A stretch of DNA of 31,054 bases from Cloacibacillus sp. (GCF_020860125.1 NZ_JAJBUX010000019.1:1-31054); one strand, 5' to 3'; shown: positions 15,086 through 24,001, numbered from the stretch's first letter. Numbers and translations: made by a program. Notes: generated by a model not told the origin, from the letters alone.

Positions 15086-16837
15086 TCAGTCTGTTTTTTT
15101 CATGTCCTTGTCGACGATCACGCCGCGGTTGGTCTCGCCGTCCATGTAGGCGGCGAAGCTGCCGCGGTAGACGCGTATCGCAGGGTTATCACACCATGGC
15201 TCCCATTTTTTGCTCTCGAACCAGTCGGCGTTGAAGATGTTGCGGTCCTCTCCCGCGAAGACGGGCATGTAGAGGACGCCGTCAACCTCTAGGTCGGAGA
15301 AGAAGTGTGTACCGTAGGAGAGCTCCGGCATGAAGCCGAGACGCGGGATGCCGAGCTCCACCATGCCGCGGCAGTTCGTCAGTTCGCTGTACTGCACGGG
15401 GACGCCGAGCTCCGGGTTGCTGGAGCCGATGCGTCCCGGGGCGACGAGGATATAGGGCTCGCCGTCGGAGGCTTTGTTAAGCTCGCCGATGAGCCGCGCC
15501 GTCCCGTAAAAGTCACGCTGCGCGTAGTAGCGGTTAAAATCGATGTAGACGATCTTGGTTATCTGTGGGATCGCGCCGTGGGTCACCATGCGGTCGGCCT
15601 GAAGCAGGATCTGCTTCGGTGAGAGTTCGGGAATACCCCCTTCAAGGTGGTTGTTCGACCAGAAGGGGCGCGACTGGATGAGGCAGAAGGAGTCCTCGGT
15701 CGGCTCGAAGGCGAATTCAATGTCGGCCGGGACGCCCATCTTGTTCTCAAGCAGCTTCAGCGTCTTTTTGACGCGCTTATAAAAATCGGGGTAGATGCGT
15801 GGAAAGCTGTCGAAGGTGAAGCAGACCTTTGTCCCCGGCGAGAGGGAGGCCATGTTTTTCATGATCTGGAAGAAACAGCCCTCGCCGTCGTCGCAGCGGT
15901 AGATCTGCGCGTAAGCGGCGAAGTCGGGGTGGTAGGTGAGCAGCTGCTTCCACTCTTTTTTGATGTCTAACGTCGTTATCTGGTTCGGGTGTTCCTCGTC
16001 AATGACATGGAAGGACTCCTGGGCGATCGCCGAGATCTTCTCCGGCGAGAAACCCTCGGGACGAAGTATCGGGTTGGTCAGCGAGACGGTGCACGCGTAA
16101 CCGCGCTTGGTGCTCATGGTGCCCATGCCGAAGACCATGCGCACGAGGCCGTCGTCCTGCTTCACGCGCGTCGTCCAGCGGCGGAAGTTCTGCGAATATC
16201 CGACGCCGGCCATCGTCGGATAGTAGTAGCGCCCTCGCCAGCGTCCCGCCATGCGGATGATGATGATCCCCATGTCGTCGCCTCCGAGGTGGTGGCGCTC
16301 ACGGTAATCGGCCGCGGCCGGGAAGAAGGTGCGCGAATAGATGCGCCGTACCTCGTTTTCCACGGCGACGGACCGCTCCTCAAGGCTGCCGCAGTTGTTG
16401 CTGAGGAAGTTTGTCAGGTATTTTCCGGCGAAGGAGTGTTTTACGTCGTCCTCCAGCCGGCTGGAGCTGCGGATGACGACGGGGTCGCGCATATCCGCGA
16501 GGAAGGTGCGGATGTACATGCCGGCCTCCCGCGGCAGCGGCGTTTCAAGAAATACCCGCTCGATCTCCTGTGGGTCGTTGTTCGCGAGCAGCGTGTCGAG
16601 GTGAGGTACCCGCTCGAGGAACTGATGGAATATCTCGATGCTTAGGTAGATTGACCGCGGCACCTTCGTCCTGCTCATCTGTTCGTCGCCGCTGTCGCGC
16701 AGCTGCCGCAGCGCGAAGAGCAGCGAACGTCCCTTTCCCCCAATAGTGCCGCGCCCGCAGATCAGCGGTGCGAACTCAGGGTCGTCATGCGGCTGCCATT
16801 CAAAGTAGAGTTCTCTTGCTCGGTCTGCAGAGGTCAT
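15086..16837 (-). CDS. PPDK_N / PEP-synthase N-domain-like ATP-binding protein, paralogue B
   Basis: This 583-residue soluble protein resembles the nucleotide-binding domain of pyruvate phosphate dikinase and PEP synthase. It has GGKG at 33-36, RSSSRLEDDVKHSFAGKY starting at 123, IEFAF near 373 and IQSRP at 387-391. The roughly 190 residues after this are not the mobile phosphohistidine domain (no TGGxxSH motif) nor a PEP-binding barrel. They contain APGRIGSSNPELGVPVQYSE and ELSYGTHFF, shared with its neighbour. What group it phosphorylates, if any, is unknown. The ATG at 16837 lies four bases after the upstream stop. A longer frame to 16909 would overlap that gene and has no better site. Confidence 0.75.
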   Translation of the reverse strand: MTSADRARELYFEWQPHDDPEFAPLICGRGTIGGKGRSLLFALRQLRDSGDEQMSRTKVPRSIYLSIEIFHQFLERVPHLDTLLANNDPQEIERVFLETPLPREAGMYIRTFLADMRDPVVIRSSSRLEDDVKHSFAGKYLTNFLSNNCGSLEERSVAVENEVRRIYSRTFFPAAADYRERHHLGGDDMGIIIIRMAGRWRGRYYYPTMAGVGYSQNFRRWTTRVKQDDGLVRMVFGMGTMSTKRGYACTVSLTNPILRPEGFSPEKISAIAQESFHVIDEEHPNQITTLDIKKEWKQLLTYHPDFAAYAQIYRCDDGEGCFFQIMKNMASLSPGTKVCFTFDSFPRIYPDFYKRVKKTLKLLENKMGVPADIEFAFEPTEDSFCLIQSRPFWSNNHLEGGIPELSPKQILLQADRMVTHGAIPQITKIVYIDFNRYYAQRDFYGTARLIGELNKASDGEPYILVAPGRIGSSNPELGVPVQYSELTNCRGMVELGIPRLGFMPELSYGTHFFSDLEVDGVLYMPVFAGEDRNIFNADWFESKKWEPWCDNPAIRVYRGSFAAYMDGETNRGVIVDKDMKKTD

Positions 16838-16841
16838 ATTA

Positions 16842-18569
16842 TCACTTGCCTTCCGGGGTTTTGTCGATAACGACTCCGGTCTCCGAATCTCCGTCAAGCA
16901 GCACGTCAAAGCATCCCTCGTAGTGTCTTACGGCGGGATGGGATATCGTCTGCCACGGATGACTCTCGAACCATTCTCTGTTATATATGTTATTCTTTTC
17001 GCCGTCAAATACCGGCAGATAGAGGATGTTGTCCCCGTCCAGGTCGAGGAAGAAGTGCGTCCCGTAGGAGAGCTCGGGAGCCATCCCCTTTTGCGGTATG
17101 CCCAGCTCCACGAGACAACCGGAGTTTGACAGCTCGTTGTAGCGCACCGGCACGCCGAGCAGCGGATTAGAGCTGCCCCAGCGTCCGGGTCCGACGAGAA
17201 TGTAGCGCTCGCCGTCGAGCCGGTCGTTTATCTCTCCCACGGCGCGCGCGACGTCGGCGAAGTCCGCCTGCTTGCCGTAGATATCGGGGTCGACGAAGAC
17301 GATATGCCTGGCGCCCTCCAGTCTGCCGTTGGCGACCATGCGGTCGCCGCGCAGGATGGTCTTTTCCCGCGGCGTATCGGGAATTTCCACGCGCCCCTTG
17401 TCGTCGTAGACGGAGAGCGGCCGCAGTTGCACCAGGGTGAAGCGGTCGTTGCTGACTTCGTAGGCGAACTCCATGTCCACGGGGAGCTGAAGCTCCTTTT
17501 CAAAGAGCGAAAGGAGCATCTTGAGCCGCGTGAAGAGCTTCGGGCAGCGGCTTGGCAGCTCGGAGAAGGTGAATACCGGGCGCGGCGCGTTCATGTTGCT
17601 CGGATCGGTGTGTATCCAGTGGAAGGCGTTGTCGTCGAACCACTGCAGGTAGGTGGGCGCCATCTTGTGTTTTTTCAGGATATCCTTGATGGTGATGGCG
17701 ATGTGCTGCGAGGTGAACTTGCGGTGCTCGATATCGACGTAGTCGTAGTGCTCCTGTGAATGCGTCACGATCTCATGGGGTTTCGTCCCCTCTGGGCGGA
17801 GGTTGGGGTTTGTGAGATAAAAGGTCCTCGCGTAGGCCCTGTCGACGGTGCGGGTGCCGAGACCGAAGCAGATCCTCACGACGCCGTCCTCTTTCCTGAT
17901 GCGGGGCGAGGGGCGGCGGAAGACCTTTGAGAAGGCCGCGCCCGCGAGCTCCGGGTAAAACATGTTCCCGTACCTGCGGCCCTCGATGGGCTGGATCAAC
18001 ACGGCCATGCGCTCTCCACCCCACTGTATGCCGTGTTTGCGCTTATATTCGCGCGCCGCAGGGTTGTAGGTGGAGGCGTAGACGGTCTTTATCGCGCTTT
18101 CGAGCTCCGCGCGGCGTTCCTCGCGCGTTCCGGCGTTGGAGGAGAAGCGCGTCGCGTACTTTCCCGCGAAGGAGAGGTTGACGTCGTCCTCAAGCGTCGA
18201 GGAGGAGCGTACGGAGATGGGGTCCTCGATCAGATCCAGTATCCTTTCAAGCGGTTCATCGAGCGACGGCGGCAGGTGGGCCGCCGCGCAGATTTTGTAG
18301 AGCTCGGGGGCGTCCGAGTGCGCGCGCAGATTCATCAGCCGCTCCCAGAGGTTGTTGTACTCCATGAATTCGTCGAAGACCGAAGTAGTTATGACGAAGG
18401 AATATTTTGGCAGATGCACGTCGTCCAGCAGACCGTTCTTCTCAAGGATATGGTGCGCGAAGGAGAGTCCCTTCGACTTCCCTCCGATGCGTCCGTCGCC
18501 GATGAGCCATCCGCGCTCCTCATAAAAGGGGACAGGGTCGAAGCTCCTATAAAAATCACCGTAATTCAT
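16842..18569 (-). CDS. PPDK_N / PEP-synthase N-domain-like ATP-binding protein, paralogue A
   Basis: This 575-residue protein is collinear with paralogue B over its whole length, sharing GGKSKG, RSSSTLEDDVNLSFAGKY, the DMEFAY and QLRPLS segments, GPGRWGSSNPLLGVPVRYNE and ELSYGTHFFLDLD. It has the ATP-grasp-like N-domain of PEP synthases but no visible swivelling histidine domain or PEP/pyruvate barrel. The start at 18569 has AGGAGGG five bases upstream. It is the first gene of a two-gene operon divergent from ppk-ppx. Side chains differ between the paralogues in the nucleotide region (QPIEGRRYGN against RMAGRWRGRY), so they may have different partners or form a heterodimer. Function unknown. 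Confidence 0.75.
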   Translation of the reverse strand: MNYGDFYRSFDPVPFYEERGWLIGDGRIGGKSKGLSFAHHILEKNGLLDDVHLPKYSFVITTSVFDEFMEYNNLWERLMNLRAHSDAPELYKICAAAHLPPSLDEPLERILDLIEDPISVRSSSTLEDDVNLSFAGKYATRFSSNAGTREERRAELESAIKTVYASTYNPAAREYKRKHGIQWGGERMAVLIQPIEGRRYGNMFYPELAGAAFSKVFRRPSPRIRKEDGVVRICFGLGTRTVDRAYARTFYLTNPNLRPEGTKPHEIVTHSQEHYDYVDIEHRKFTSQHIAITIKDILKKHKMAPTYLQWFDDNAFHWIHTDPSNMNAPRPVFTFSELPSRCPKLFTRLKMLLSLFEKELQLPVDMEFAYEVSNDRFTLVQLRPLSVYDDKGRVEIPDTPREKTILRGDRMVANGRLEGARHIVFVDPDIYGKQADFADVARAVGEINDRLDGERYILVGPGRWGSSNPLLGVPVRYNELSNSGCLVELGIPQKGMAPELSYGTHFFLDLDGDNILYLPVFDGEKNNIYNREWFESHPWQTISHPAVRHYEGCFDVLLDGDSETGVVIDKTPEGK

Positions 18570-18632
18570 AACGTCCCTCCTAACAGGTTCCATCCGATTC
18601 GATGACTAAAAATTCTGTCATTATAACTAATT

Positions 18633-18660
18633 ATTATAGACTATACTTTCGTCTCTTCAA
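18633..18660 (-). promoter_or_regulatory. promoter of the PPDK_N-like gene pair
   Basis: On the minus strand TTGAAG (18655-18660) is followed after 16 bases by TATAAT (18633-18638). A second TATAAT lies at 18620-18625. The start codon is 64 bases downstream of the first. Confidence 0.6.
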
Positions 18661-18693
18661 AGCAGAAATTTAATATGATGAATTGTATTTTCT

Positions 18694-18725
18694 GCGCAAA
18701 ATTGCGTAAGTTACACAGATGTAAC
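18694..18725. promoter_or_regulatory. two adjacent inverted repeats in the divergent spacer
   Basis: CGCAA-AA-TTGCG (18694-18705) and GTTACA-CAGA-TGTAAC (18710-18725) have perfect arms and lie side by side between the PPDK_N-like promoter and ppk. They look like binding sites for dimeric regulators of one or both divergent operons. I do not recognise the factor. They do not resemble a PHO box. Confidence 0.45.
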
Positions 18726-18830
18726 GATATTTTAACGTTTTTTTTACTATGCACTTTGCGGCGGGGTTTAAGATAATAATGGTGATAAGATGTGCCAAGT
18801 AAGAGGCTCCAAACGGAGGATGATTTAACG

Positions 18831-20891
18831 ATGATTATGAATAACCGGGAACTGAGCTGGCTGGTATTCAACGACCGCGTGATGCAGGAGGCGCAGGATA
18901 AGAGTGTGCCGCTGATGCAGCGGTTAAGGTTTCTCGGCATTTTTTCAAACAATCAGGATGAATTTTTAAAGGTGTGCGTCGCGAAGCTGATCCGCCTGAG
19001 CCGCATGAAGGGGCTCAAGGGGGCGCAGGCCGCGAAGGCGCGCGCTGCGGCGGAGGTGCTGCCGCAGCTCTACGCGCGTATGTCCGAATCGCAGGAAAAA
19101 TTTGACGAGATCTATTACGGCATCCTCTCCGAGATGGCGGCGATCGGGATAAACGTGGTTAACGAACGGCAGCTTACGGAGGAACAGGAGCGATTCTGCG
19201 TCGACTATTACGCCTCCGTCGTCAGCGAGCGTATCGTGCCGCTGCTGATCCGCAAGGCGATGAAGCTCCCCTTCATCAGCGACGGCGATATCTATCTCGG
19301 TGTCAAAATGACGGGGGCCAAAGCCAAGAACGTGCGTTACGCCTTTATCCAAATTCCCGTCAGCAGCGCCTGCCCGCGTTTCGTCGAACTGCCGTCTGCG
19401 GAGGGCCGCCGGGACATAATCTTTCTCGACGACATTATCCGCCTCTGTCTGCGGGAGATATTTTTCATGTTCAGCTGCGAGACGGTCAGCGCCCACACCT
19501 TCCGTATCGTGCGCGACGCGCAGATCGAGATGGACGGCGATATCTCCAAGAGCCTGATGGAGAAGATGGAGGAGGGCATTGAGAACAGATACCGCGGTAA
19601 ACCGGTGCGACTCATCTATGACAGGGAGATGCCGGAAGATCTGCTCTCGCTGATTGTCTCCAAACTATCGCTGAAGGCGGGGCCCTCGCTCGACCCGGGG
19701 GGGCGCTACCACCTCAAGCGCGACCTGATGAAGTTCCCGCGCGTCTGTCAGCGCCTCGAAGAGAAGCTGCCCGCGCCGATGCGCAATCCGGCGATCGCCC
19801 CCTTCTCCAGTATCCTGAAGGTCGTGGCGAAACGCGACGTGATGCTCCATTTCCCATACCACACGTTCAACCATGTGATAGACTTCCTGCGTGAGGCGGC
19901 GATCGATCCCAAGGTGGAGAGTATATTTATCACCCTCTACCGGACGGCGGAACATTCAAAGGTGATCAACGCCCTCATAGGAGCGGCCAAGAACGGTAAG
20001 AGCGTCACCGTCATCATGGAGTTCCTCGCGCGCTTCGACGAGGGGCAGAACATTGAATACGCCGATATTCTCCAGCGTGCCGGCGTACGTGTTATCGACG
20101 GCGTGGCGGGGCTCAAGGTACACTGCAAGCTGATCCTCGTCGAGCGCCGCGAACGTGCCGGCCTCAAGGGCTACGCCTATATCGGTACCGGAAACTTCAA
20201 CGAATCGACGGCGAAGATCTACTCCGACTTCGGCCTGCTCACCTGCCGCCGCGAGACCGTCTGTGAGACGCGTTCCGTCTTTGACTCCATCACCGCGCAC
20301 CAGCCGCTCACCTGCCGTGATCTTCTCGTTGCGCCATATAACATGCGCGCGCGTTTCGAGGCGCTTGTGGAAGAGGAGATCAAACATGCCAAGAAGGGCA
20401 AGAAGGCCTATATCAAGGCGAAATTCAACAGCCTTACCGATCCCGAGATGATAAATCTGCTGTACAAGGCAAGCCGTGCCGGAGTTAAAATAAGCCTTAT
20501 CGTGAGGGGCGCCTGCTGTCTCCAGCCAGGAGTCGAGGGGCTCAGTGAAAACATCAGTGTGATAAGCATCATTGACATATACCTCGAGCACGCGCGGATG
20601 GCCATCTTCTGCGGCGGCGGCGAGGAAAAAATATTCATCCTCAGCGCCGACTGGATGACGCGCAATCTTAACCGCCGTATTGAGGTCAGCACGCCGATAT
20701 ATGATCCCGCCATCCGCAGGCAGCTGAAAAAAGTATTCGAAATGCAGTGGAACGACAACGTCAAGGCCCGGGATATGGCGGTATTCGGGGCCAACGAATA
20801 CGTTGCCGGCGGCGAGGGAAAGCGGTGCCGTTCGCAGCTGGTGCTCCATGAATTCTACAAAAAGGCCGCTGAAAAGAGGAATGAAGAATAA
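18831..20891 (+). CDS. ppk: polyphosphate kinase 1
   Basis: This 686-residue enzyme reversibly transfers the gamma-phosphate of ATP onto inorganic polyphosphate chains. The N-terminus has the family pattern NNRELSWLVFNDRVMQEA. The phosphorylated histidine is H431 in GLKVHCKLILV (E. coli His435), followed by YIGTGNFNESTAKIYSDFGLLT; the second active-site histidine is H587 in YLEHARMAIF. TLYRTAEHSK and EFLARFDEGQNIEYADIL are the other conserved blocks. Length matches PPK1. The start at 18831 has GGAGG 11 bases upstream; the frame stays open further upstream without a site. Its stop overlaps the ppx start (TAATG). Confidence 0.95.
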   Translation: MIMNNRELSWLVFNDRVMQEAQDKSVPLMQRLRFLGIFSNNQDEFLKVCVAKLIRLSRMKGLKGAQAAKARAAAEVLPQLYARMSESQEKFDEIYYGILSEMAAIGINVVNERQLTEEQERFCVDYYASVVSERIVPLLIRKAMKLPFISDGDIYLGVKMTGAKAKNVRYAFIQIPVSSACPRFVELPSAEGRRDIIFLDDIIRLCLREIFFMFSCETVSAHTFRIVRDAQIEMDGDISKSLMEKMEEGIENRYRGKPVRLIYDREMPEDLLSLIVSKLSLKAGPSLDPGGRYHLKRDLMKFPRVCQRLEEKLPAPMRNPAIAPFSSILKVVAKRDVMLHFPYHTFNHVIDFLREAAIDPKVESIFITLYRTAEHSKVINALIGAAKNGKSVTVIMEFLARFDEGQNIEYADILQRAGVRVIDGVAGLKVHCKLILVERRERAGLKGYAYIGTGNFNESTAKIYSDFGLLTCRRETVCETRSVFDSITAHQPLTCRDLLVAPYNMRARFEALVEEEIKHAKKGKKAYIKAKFNSLTDPEMINLLYKASRAGVKISLIVRGACCLQPGVEGLSENISVISIIDIYLEHARMAIFCGGGEEKIFILSADWMTRNLNRRIEVSTPIYDPAIRRQLKKVFEMQWNDNVKARDMAVFGANEYVAGGEGKRCRSQLVLHEFYKKAAEKRNEE

Positions 20892-21784
20892 TGAGAGATA
20901 TGAACACGATCGCGGCGCTGGACATTGGCAGCAACGCCGTCCGTTTTCTGATCTGCAGCATAGAGGAATCCAGCGACACGAAAAAATGCCGTAAAGTCGC
21001 CTTTCTTCGCGTGCCGGTGCGCCTTGGGGAGGACGTCTTCACCGGGGGCGAGATAAGCGCGCGCCGGAGAATGCTGCTCTGTGAGGCGATGCAGGGCTTC
21101 TCCCACCTGATGAAGACCTTCGGCGTGAGCGAATACCACGCCTGCGCCACTAGCTCGATGCGCGAGGCTAAAAACGGCGACGAGATCCTTGATGAGATCA
21201 GGGAAAAAAGCGGTATCCAGGTCGAGGTAATATCAGGTCTGGAAGAGGCTGAGATAATATACGCTGCTGGCGTCTCTTCCGCCGGCAGTGAAAATTGGAA
21301 AGATTCCCTCCACGTCGACGTCGGCGGCGGCAGTACGGAGGTCGTCATTTACGCCGGCGGCCGCGTCGCTGAATCTCGCTCCTTCCGGCTCGGGACGGTG
21401 CGTATCCTGAAAGACGCGGTCGAAGAGGAGGACAAAGAGCTCTTTAAAAAAGAGCTGAAAAAAATCGGGGAAAAATACCGTGGCCTGCGCATCATCGGCT
21501 CGGGCGGCAACATAAATAAGGCGCAGAAGCTGCTCAACAAACGGGTCGGCGAGCCCATAAGCGCCGTAGAGCTCAGGATGCTCTACGACACGCTGAAGAA
21601 GATGACCTTTGAAGAGAGGATCAACAACTTCAAGCTCAACCCCTACCGCGCCGACGTCATCATCCCCGCGCTGAAAATATTTCTCCTCGTCAGCAAACTC
21701 TGCTGCGCGCCGACGATCATCGTGCCGCAGGTAGGGCTGGTGGACGGGATCATCGCCATGCTCCACGCGAAAAGGTCCTCATAA
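20891..21784 (+). CDS. ppx: exopolyphosphatase, Ppx/GppA family (short form)
   Basis: This 297-residue member of the sugar kinase/actin-fold phosphatase family removes terminal phosphate from polyphosphate or from pppGpp. Nucleotide-fold motifs are ALDIGSNAVRFLI near residue 9, CATSSMREAKNG, SGLEEAEIIYAAGV, HVDVGGGSTEVV and RIIGSGGNINKAQ. It is the short two-lobed form; the C-terminal HD-like domains of E. coli Ppx are absent. One-base overlap with ppk indicates a translationally coupled make-and-break polyphosphate pair. An alternative start at 20900 is possible. The choice between polyphosphate and pppGpp as main substrate rests on the ppk linkage. Confidence 0.92.
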   Translation: MRDMNTIAALDIGSNAVRFLICSIEESSDTKKCRKVAFLRVPVRLGEDVFTGGEISARRRMLLCEAMQGFSHLMKTFGVSEYHACATSSMREAKNGDEILDEIREKSGIQVEVISGLEEAEIIYAAGVSSAGSENWKDSLHVDVGGGSTEVVIYAGGRVAESRSFRLGTVRILKDAVEEEDKELFKKELKKIGEKYRGLRIIGSGGNINKAQKLLNKRVGEPISAVELRMLYDTLKKMTFEERINNFKLNPYRADVIIPALKIFLLVSKLCCAPTIIVPQVGLVDGIIAMLHAKRSS

Positions 21785-21800
21785 GACAGCCTGACGTCAC

Positions 21801-21832
21801 ACCGGGAGGCGGCCGCTTCCCGGTATTTTTTT
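21801..21832 (+). terminator. rho-independent terminator of ppk-ppx
   Basis: ACCGGGAGGC (21801-21810) pairs with GCTTCCCGGT (21815-21824), with one G-T pair and a GGCC loop, and is followed by seven T residues. It begins 16 bases after the ppx stop. Confidence 0.92.
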
Positions 21833-21916
21833 GCCTTCTCTCCCCTTCACCATACATACGGTGATTTTAGCGACACGCTATCGCGATAATGGTATAGCGC
21901 CATATAAAAGTGAATA

Positions 21917-21946
21917 TTGACACAATCGGTACGAAAGATTTAAATA
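21917..21946 (+). promoter_or_regulatory. promoter of the glycerol dehydrogenase gene
   Basis: A perfect TTGACA (21917-21922) is followed after 17 to 18 bases by TTAAAT/TAAATA (21940-21946). The leader to the start codon is about 115 bases. Confidence 0.6.
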
Positions 21947-21956
21947 TGACCTGTTG

Positions 21957-21980
21957 ATATCGATAATATATAATCGATAT
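21957..21980 (+). promoter_or_regulatory. 24-bp interrupted palindrome in the gldA leader
   Basis: ATATCGAT (21957-21964) and ATCGATAT (21973-21980) are perfect inverted arms around eight AT bases. The site lies just past the predicted transcription start, a typical repressor position. The cognate regulator is not in the window. Confidence 0.5.
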
Positions 21981-22069
21981 GAGAAGTGGGACGAAGGGAC
22001 GAGAGGCAGCGCCTCCTCTCCCATACAAATAAACAAATAAAGACGGCAACTAGAGGAAGGATGATTCTT

Positions 22070-23155
22070 ATGTCAAACATCATTATCGCTCCCGGTAAAT
22101 ATGTACAGGGCAAAGGTGAACTATCAAAGTTGGGCGGCTATGTGGAAAAACTCGGCGCGAAGCCCTTTATACTCGTAAGCCCCTCCGGTATGAAGCGGGT
22201 AAAAGAGCCCATCACGCGGAGCTTCGGCGCGACGCCGCTGGTCTTTGAAGAATTCTGCGGCGAGTGCAGCAAAAAAGAGATAAACCGCCTCATTGAGAAG
22301 ATGGGCGGCTGCGACGTCGTCATCGGCGTCGGCGGCGGCAAGATACTCGATACCGTGAAGGCCGTCGCCTACTACGCGAAGAAACCCGTCGTCATCGTGC
22401 CGACGATCGCCTCGACAGACGCGCCGTGCAGCGCGCTCTCCGTCATCTACACCGACGAGGGCGTCTTTGAGGAATACCTCTTCCTGCCCGCGAATCCCAA
22501 CCTTGTGCTCGTCGACACCGACGTCGTCGCGGCGGCGCCCGCGCGCCTGCTTGTCAGCGGCATGGGCGACGCGCTCGCGACCTACTTCGAGGCCCGCGCC
22601 GTAAAGGCCTCCGATTCCGGCACCTGCGCCGGCGGCAAGGCGACAAACGCCGCCATCTCGCTCGCGAAGCTCTGCTACGACACGCTGATCGAAAACGGCC
22701 TCCGCGCCAAGCTCGCCGTTGAGCGCCACGTCTGCACCAAAGCTGTAGAAAACATCATCGAAGCCAATACATTCCTCAGCGGCATCGGCTTTGAAAGCGG
22801 CGGCCTCGCCGCGGCGCACGCCGTGCATAATGGCCTGACCGTACTTGAGGCGAGCCACCAGTTCTATCACGGCGAGAAGGTCGCCTTTGGCACGCTTGTG
22901 CAGCTTGTGCTCGAAGACGCGCCGACGGAAGAGATCGAAGAGGTCATCGACTTCTGTCTCGACGTCGATCTGCCCGTATGCCTTGAGGATATCGGCATCA
23001 TCAACCCGAAGCCCGAGGAGATCATGGCGGTGGCGGAGGCGACCTGCGTGCCCTCCGAGACGATCCACTCCATGCCCTTCGAGGTGACGGCGGACAAAGT
23101 CTTCGCCGCGATCATGGGCGCGGACGCCCTCGGACGCTTCTACAAGGGCAAATAA
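22070..23155 (+). CDS. gldA: glycerol dehydrogenase (iron/zinc-dependent, GldA type)
   Basis: This 361-residue cytoplasmic enzyme oxidises glycerol to dihydroxyacetone with NAD, or reduces related ketones. The NAD loop is GVGGGKILDT near 86-95, followed by PTIASTDAPCSALSVIY. Probable metal ligands are D167 in GMGDALATYFEA, H250 in GLAAAHAVHNG and H267 in QFYHGEKVAFG. Length and motif order match GldA rather than other iron alcohol dehydrogenases. The start at 22070 is fixed by GAGGAAGG nine bases upstream; the in-frame ATG at 22061 abuts that site. It is a single-gene unit with its own promoter, palindrome and terminator. Confidence 0.94.
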   Translation: MSNIIIAPGKYVQGKGELSKLGGYVEKLGAKPFILVSPSGMKRVKEPITRSFGATPLVFEEFCGECSKKEINRLIEKMGGCDVVIGVGGGKILDTVKAVAYYAKKPVVIVPTIASTDAPCSALSVIYTDEGVFEEYLFLPANPNLVLVDTDVVAAAPARLLVSGMGDALATYFEARAVKASDSGTCAGGKATNAAISLAKLCYDTLIENGLRAKLAVERHVCTKAVENIIEANTFLSGIGFESGGLAAAHAVHNGLTVLEASHQFYHGEKVAFGTLVQLVLEDAPTEEIEEVIDFCLDVDLPVCLEDIGIINPKPEEIMAVAEATCVPSETIHSMPFEVTADKVFAAIMGADALGRFYKGK

Positions 23156-23177
23156 AATTTTACGTCTGTCGTACTAA

Positions 23178-23207
23178 AGGCCTTCGGCGTTCGCCGGAGG
23201 TCTTTTT
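23178..23207 (+). terminator. rho-independent terminator of gldA
   Basis: AGGCCTTCGGCG (23178-23189) pairs with CGCCGGAGGTCT (23192-23203) with wobble pairs, followed by TTTTTC and a second T-run. It starts 23 bases after the gldA stop. Confidence 0.85.
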
Positions 23208-23326
23208 CATTTTTTACATTTGGCGGCGGGGATTTTTTGCGTCCGCCATAAAAAACACACAACGTGATGATAAAATGGAATGACATAAAGAATAAAAGAG
23301 GACGCGAAGTTCCGAAGGGGCAAATA

Positions 23327-23953
23327 ATGATGGCTGAAAAAAAACGCATATACCTGATGAGGCACGCGAAGCCCGAGCTGCCGATGAACGGCCGGATATA
23401 TTACGGACAGACCGACTACCCGCTGGCCCCTCAGGGGGTTGCGGCGGCGAAAGAGGTTGGCGAATACCTCAAGGGTAAAATCACCTTTGATTATCTGTAC
23501 GCGAGCGATATGATACGCGCGCAGCAGACGGCGAAACTCGCGGCCCCTTACCTTCCGATAAATACGGTCCCCGCGCTGCGCGAGGTGAACCTCGGCGAGT
23601 GGGAGGGACGCGGCTACGACGAGGTGCGGGAGCAGTTCCGTGAGATATATGAGGCGCGCGGCGTGAAGTTCGCCGAGGTCGCTCCTCCCGGCGGCGAGAC
23701 CTTCCGTGAGCTGCAGAGGCGCACGGTGCCCGCCTTCGAGGAGATAGAGTCGGCGCATGAAGGCGGCAGCATCCTCATTGTGGCGCACGGCGCCGCGATC
23801 TGGAGCATCATGGCGCGTTATTTTGGTTTCGATCTCAACGACATGTTCTTCTTCCCGCAGGACTACTGCGGCATACACGTCGTTGAGCCGGCAGGCGGAC
23901 GTATGCGGCTCTGTCAATATAACTGGCTGCCGCTGCTCAAAGCGGCGGGGTAA
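23327..23953 (+). CDS. histidine phosphatase family protein (phosphoglycerate mutase-like)
   Basis: This 208-residue enzyme has the catalytic RH motif at R12-H13 (YLMRHAKPEL), a YYGQTDYPLAPQG segment resembling alpha-ribazole phosphatase (CobC) relatives, the acid donor region REVNLGEWEG and the second histidine in LIVAHGAAIW. Members transfer phosphate through a phosphohistidine and hydrolyse phosphomonoesters. No cobalamin gene is nearby, so CobC function is not supported. The start at 23327 has AAGGGG six bases upstream; the next codon is also ATG. It begins a run of four same-strand genes with short gaps. Confidence 0.88.
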   Translation: MMAEKKRIYLMRHAKPELPMNGRIYYGQTDYPLAPQGVAAAKEVGEYLKGKITFDYLYASDMIRAQQTAKLAAPYLPINTVPALREVNLGEWEGRGYDEVREQFREIYEARGVKFAEVAPPGGETFRELQRRTVPAFEEIESAHEGGSILIVAHGAAIWSIMARYFGFDLNDMFFFPQDYCGIHVVEPAGGRMRLCQYNWLPLLKAAG

Positions 23954-24001
23954 AATATCCGGGGCCTTTGCGGTCCTCAGAACTCAGAAGGTGGCAGGAA
24001 G

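Noticed and set aside
18694..18725. PHO box upstream of ppk
   Set aside because: The inverted repeats do not contain the direct CTGTCAT-like repeats of PhoB sites.
19956..20849. Open frame of 297 codons opposite ppk
   Set aside because: Antisense shadow; ppk has all its active-site residues on the other strand.
23327..23953. Assignment of the histidine phosphatase as CobC (alpha-ribazole phosphatase)
   Set aside because: There is some motif resemblance, but no cobalamin genes or cobalamin riboswitch nearby; the family is too broad.
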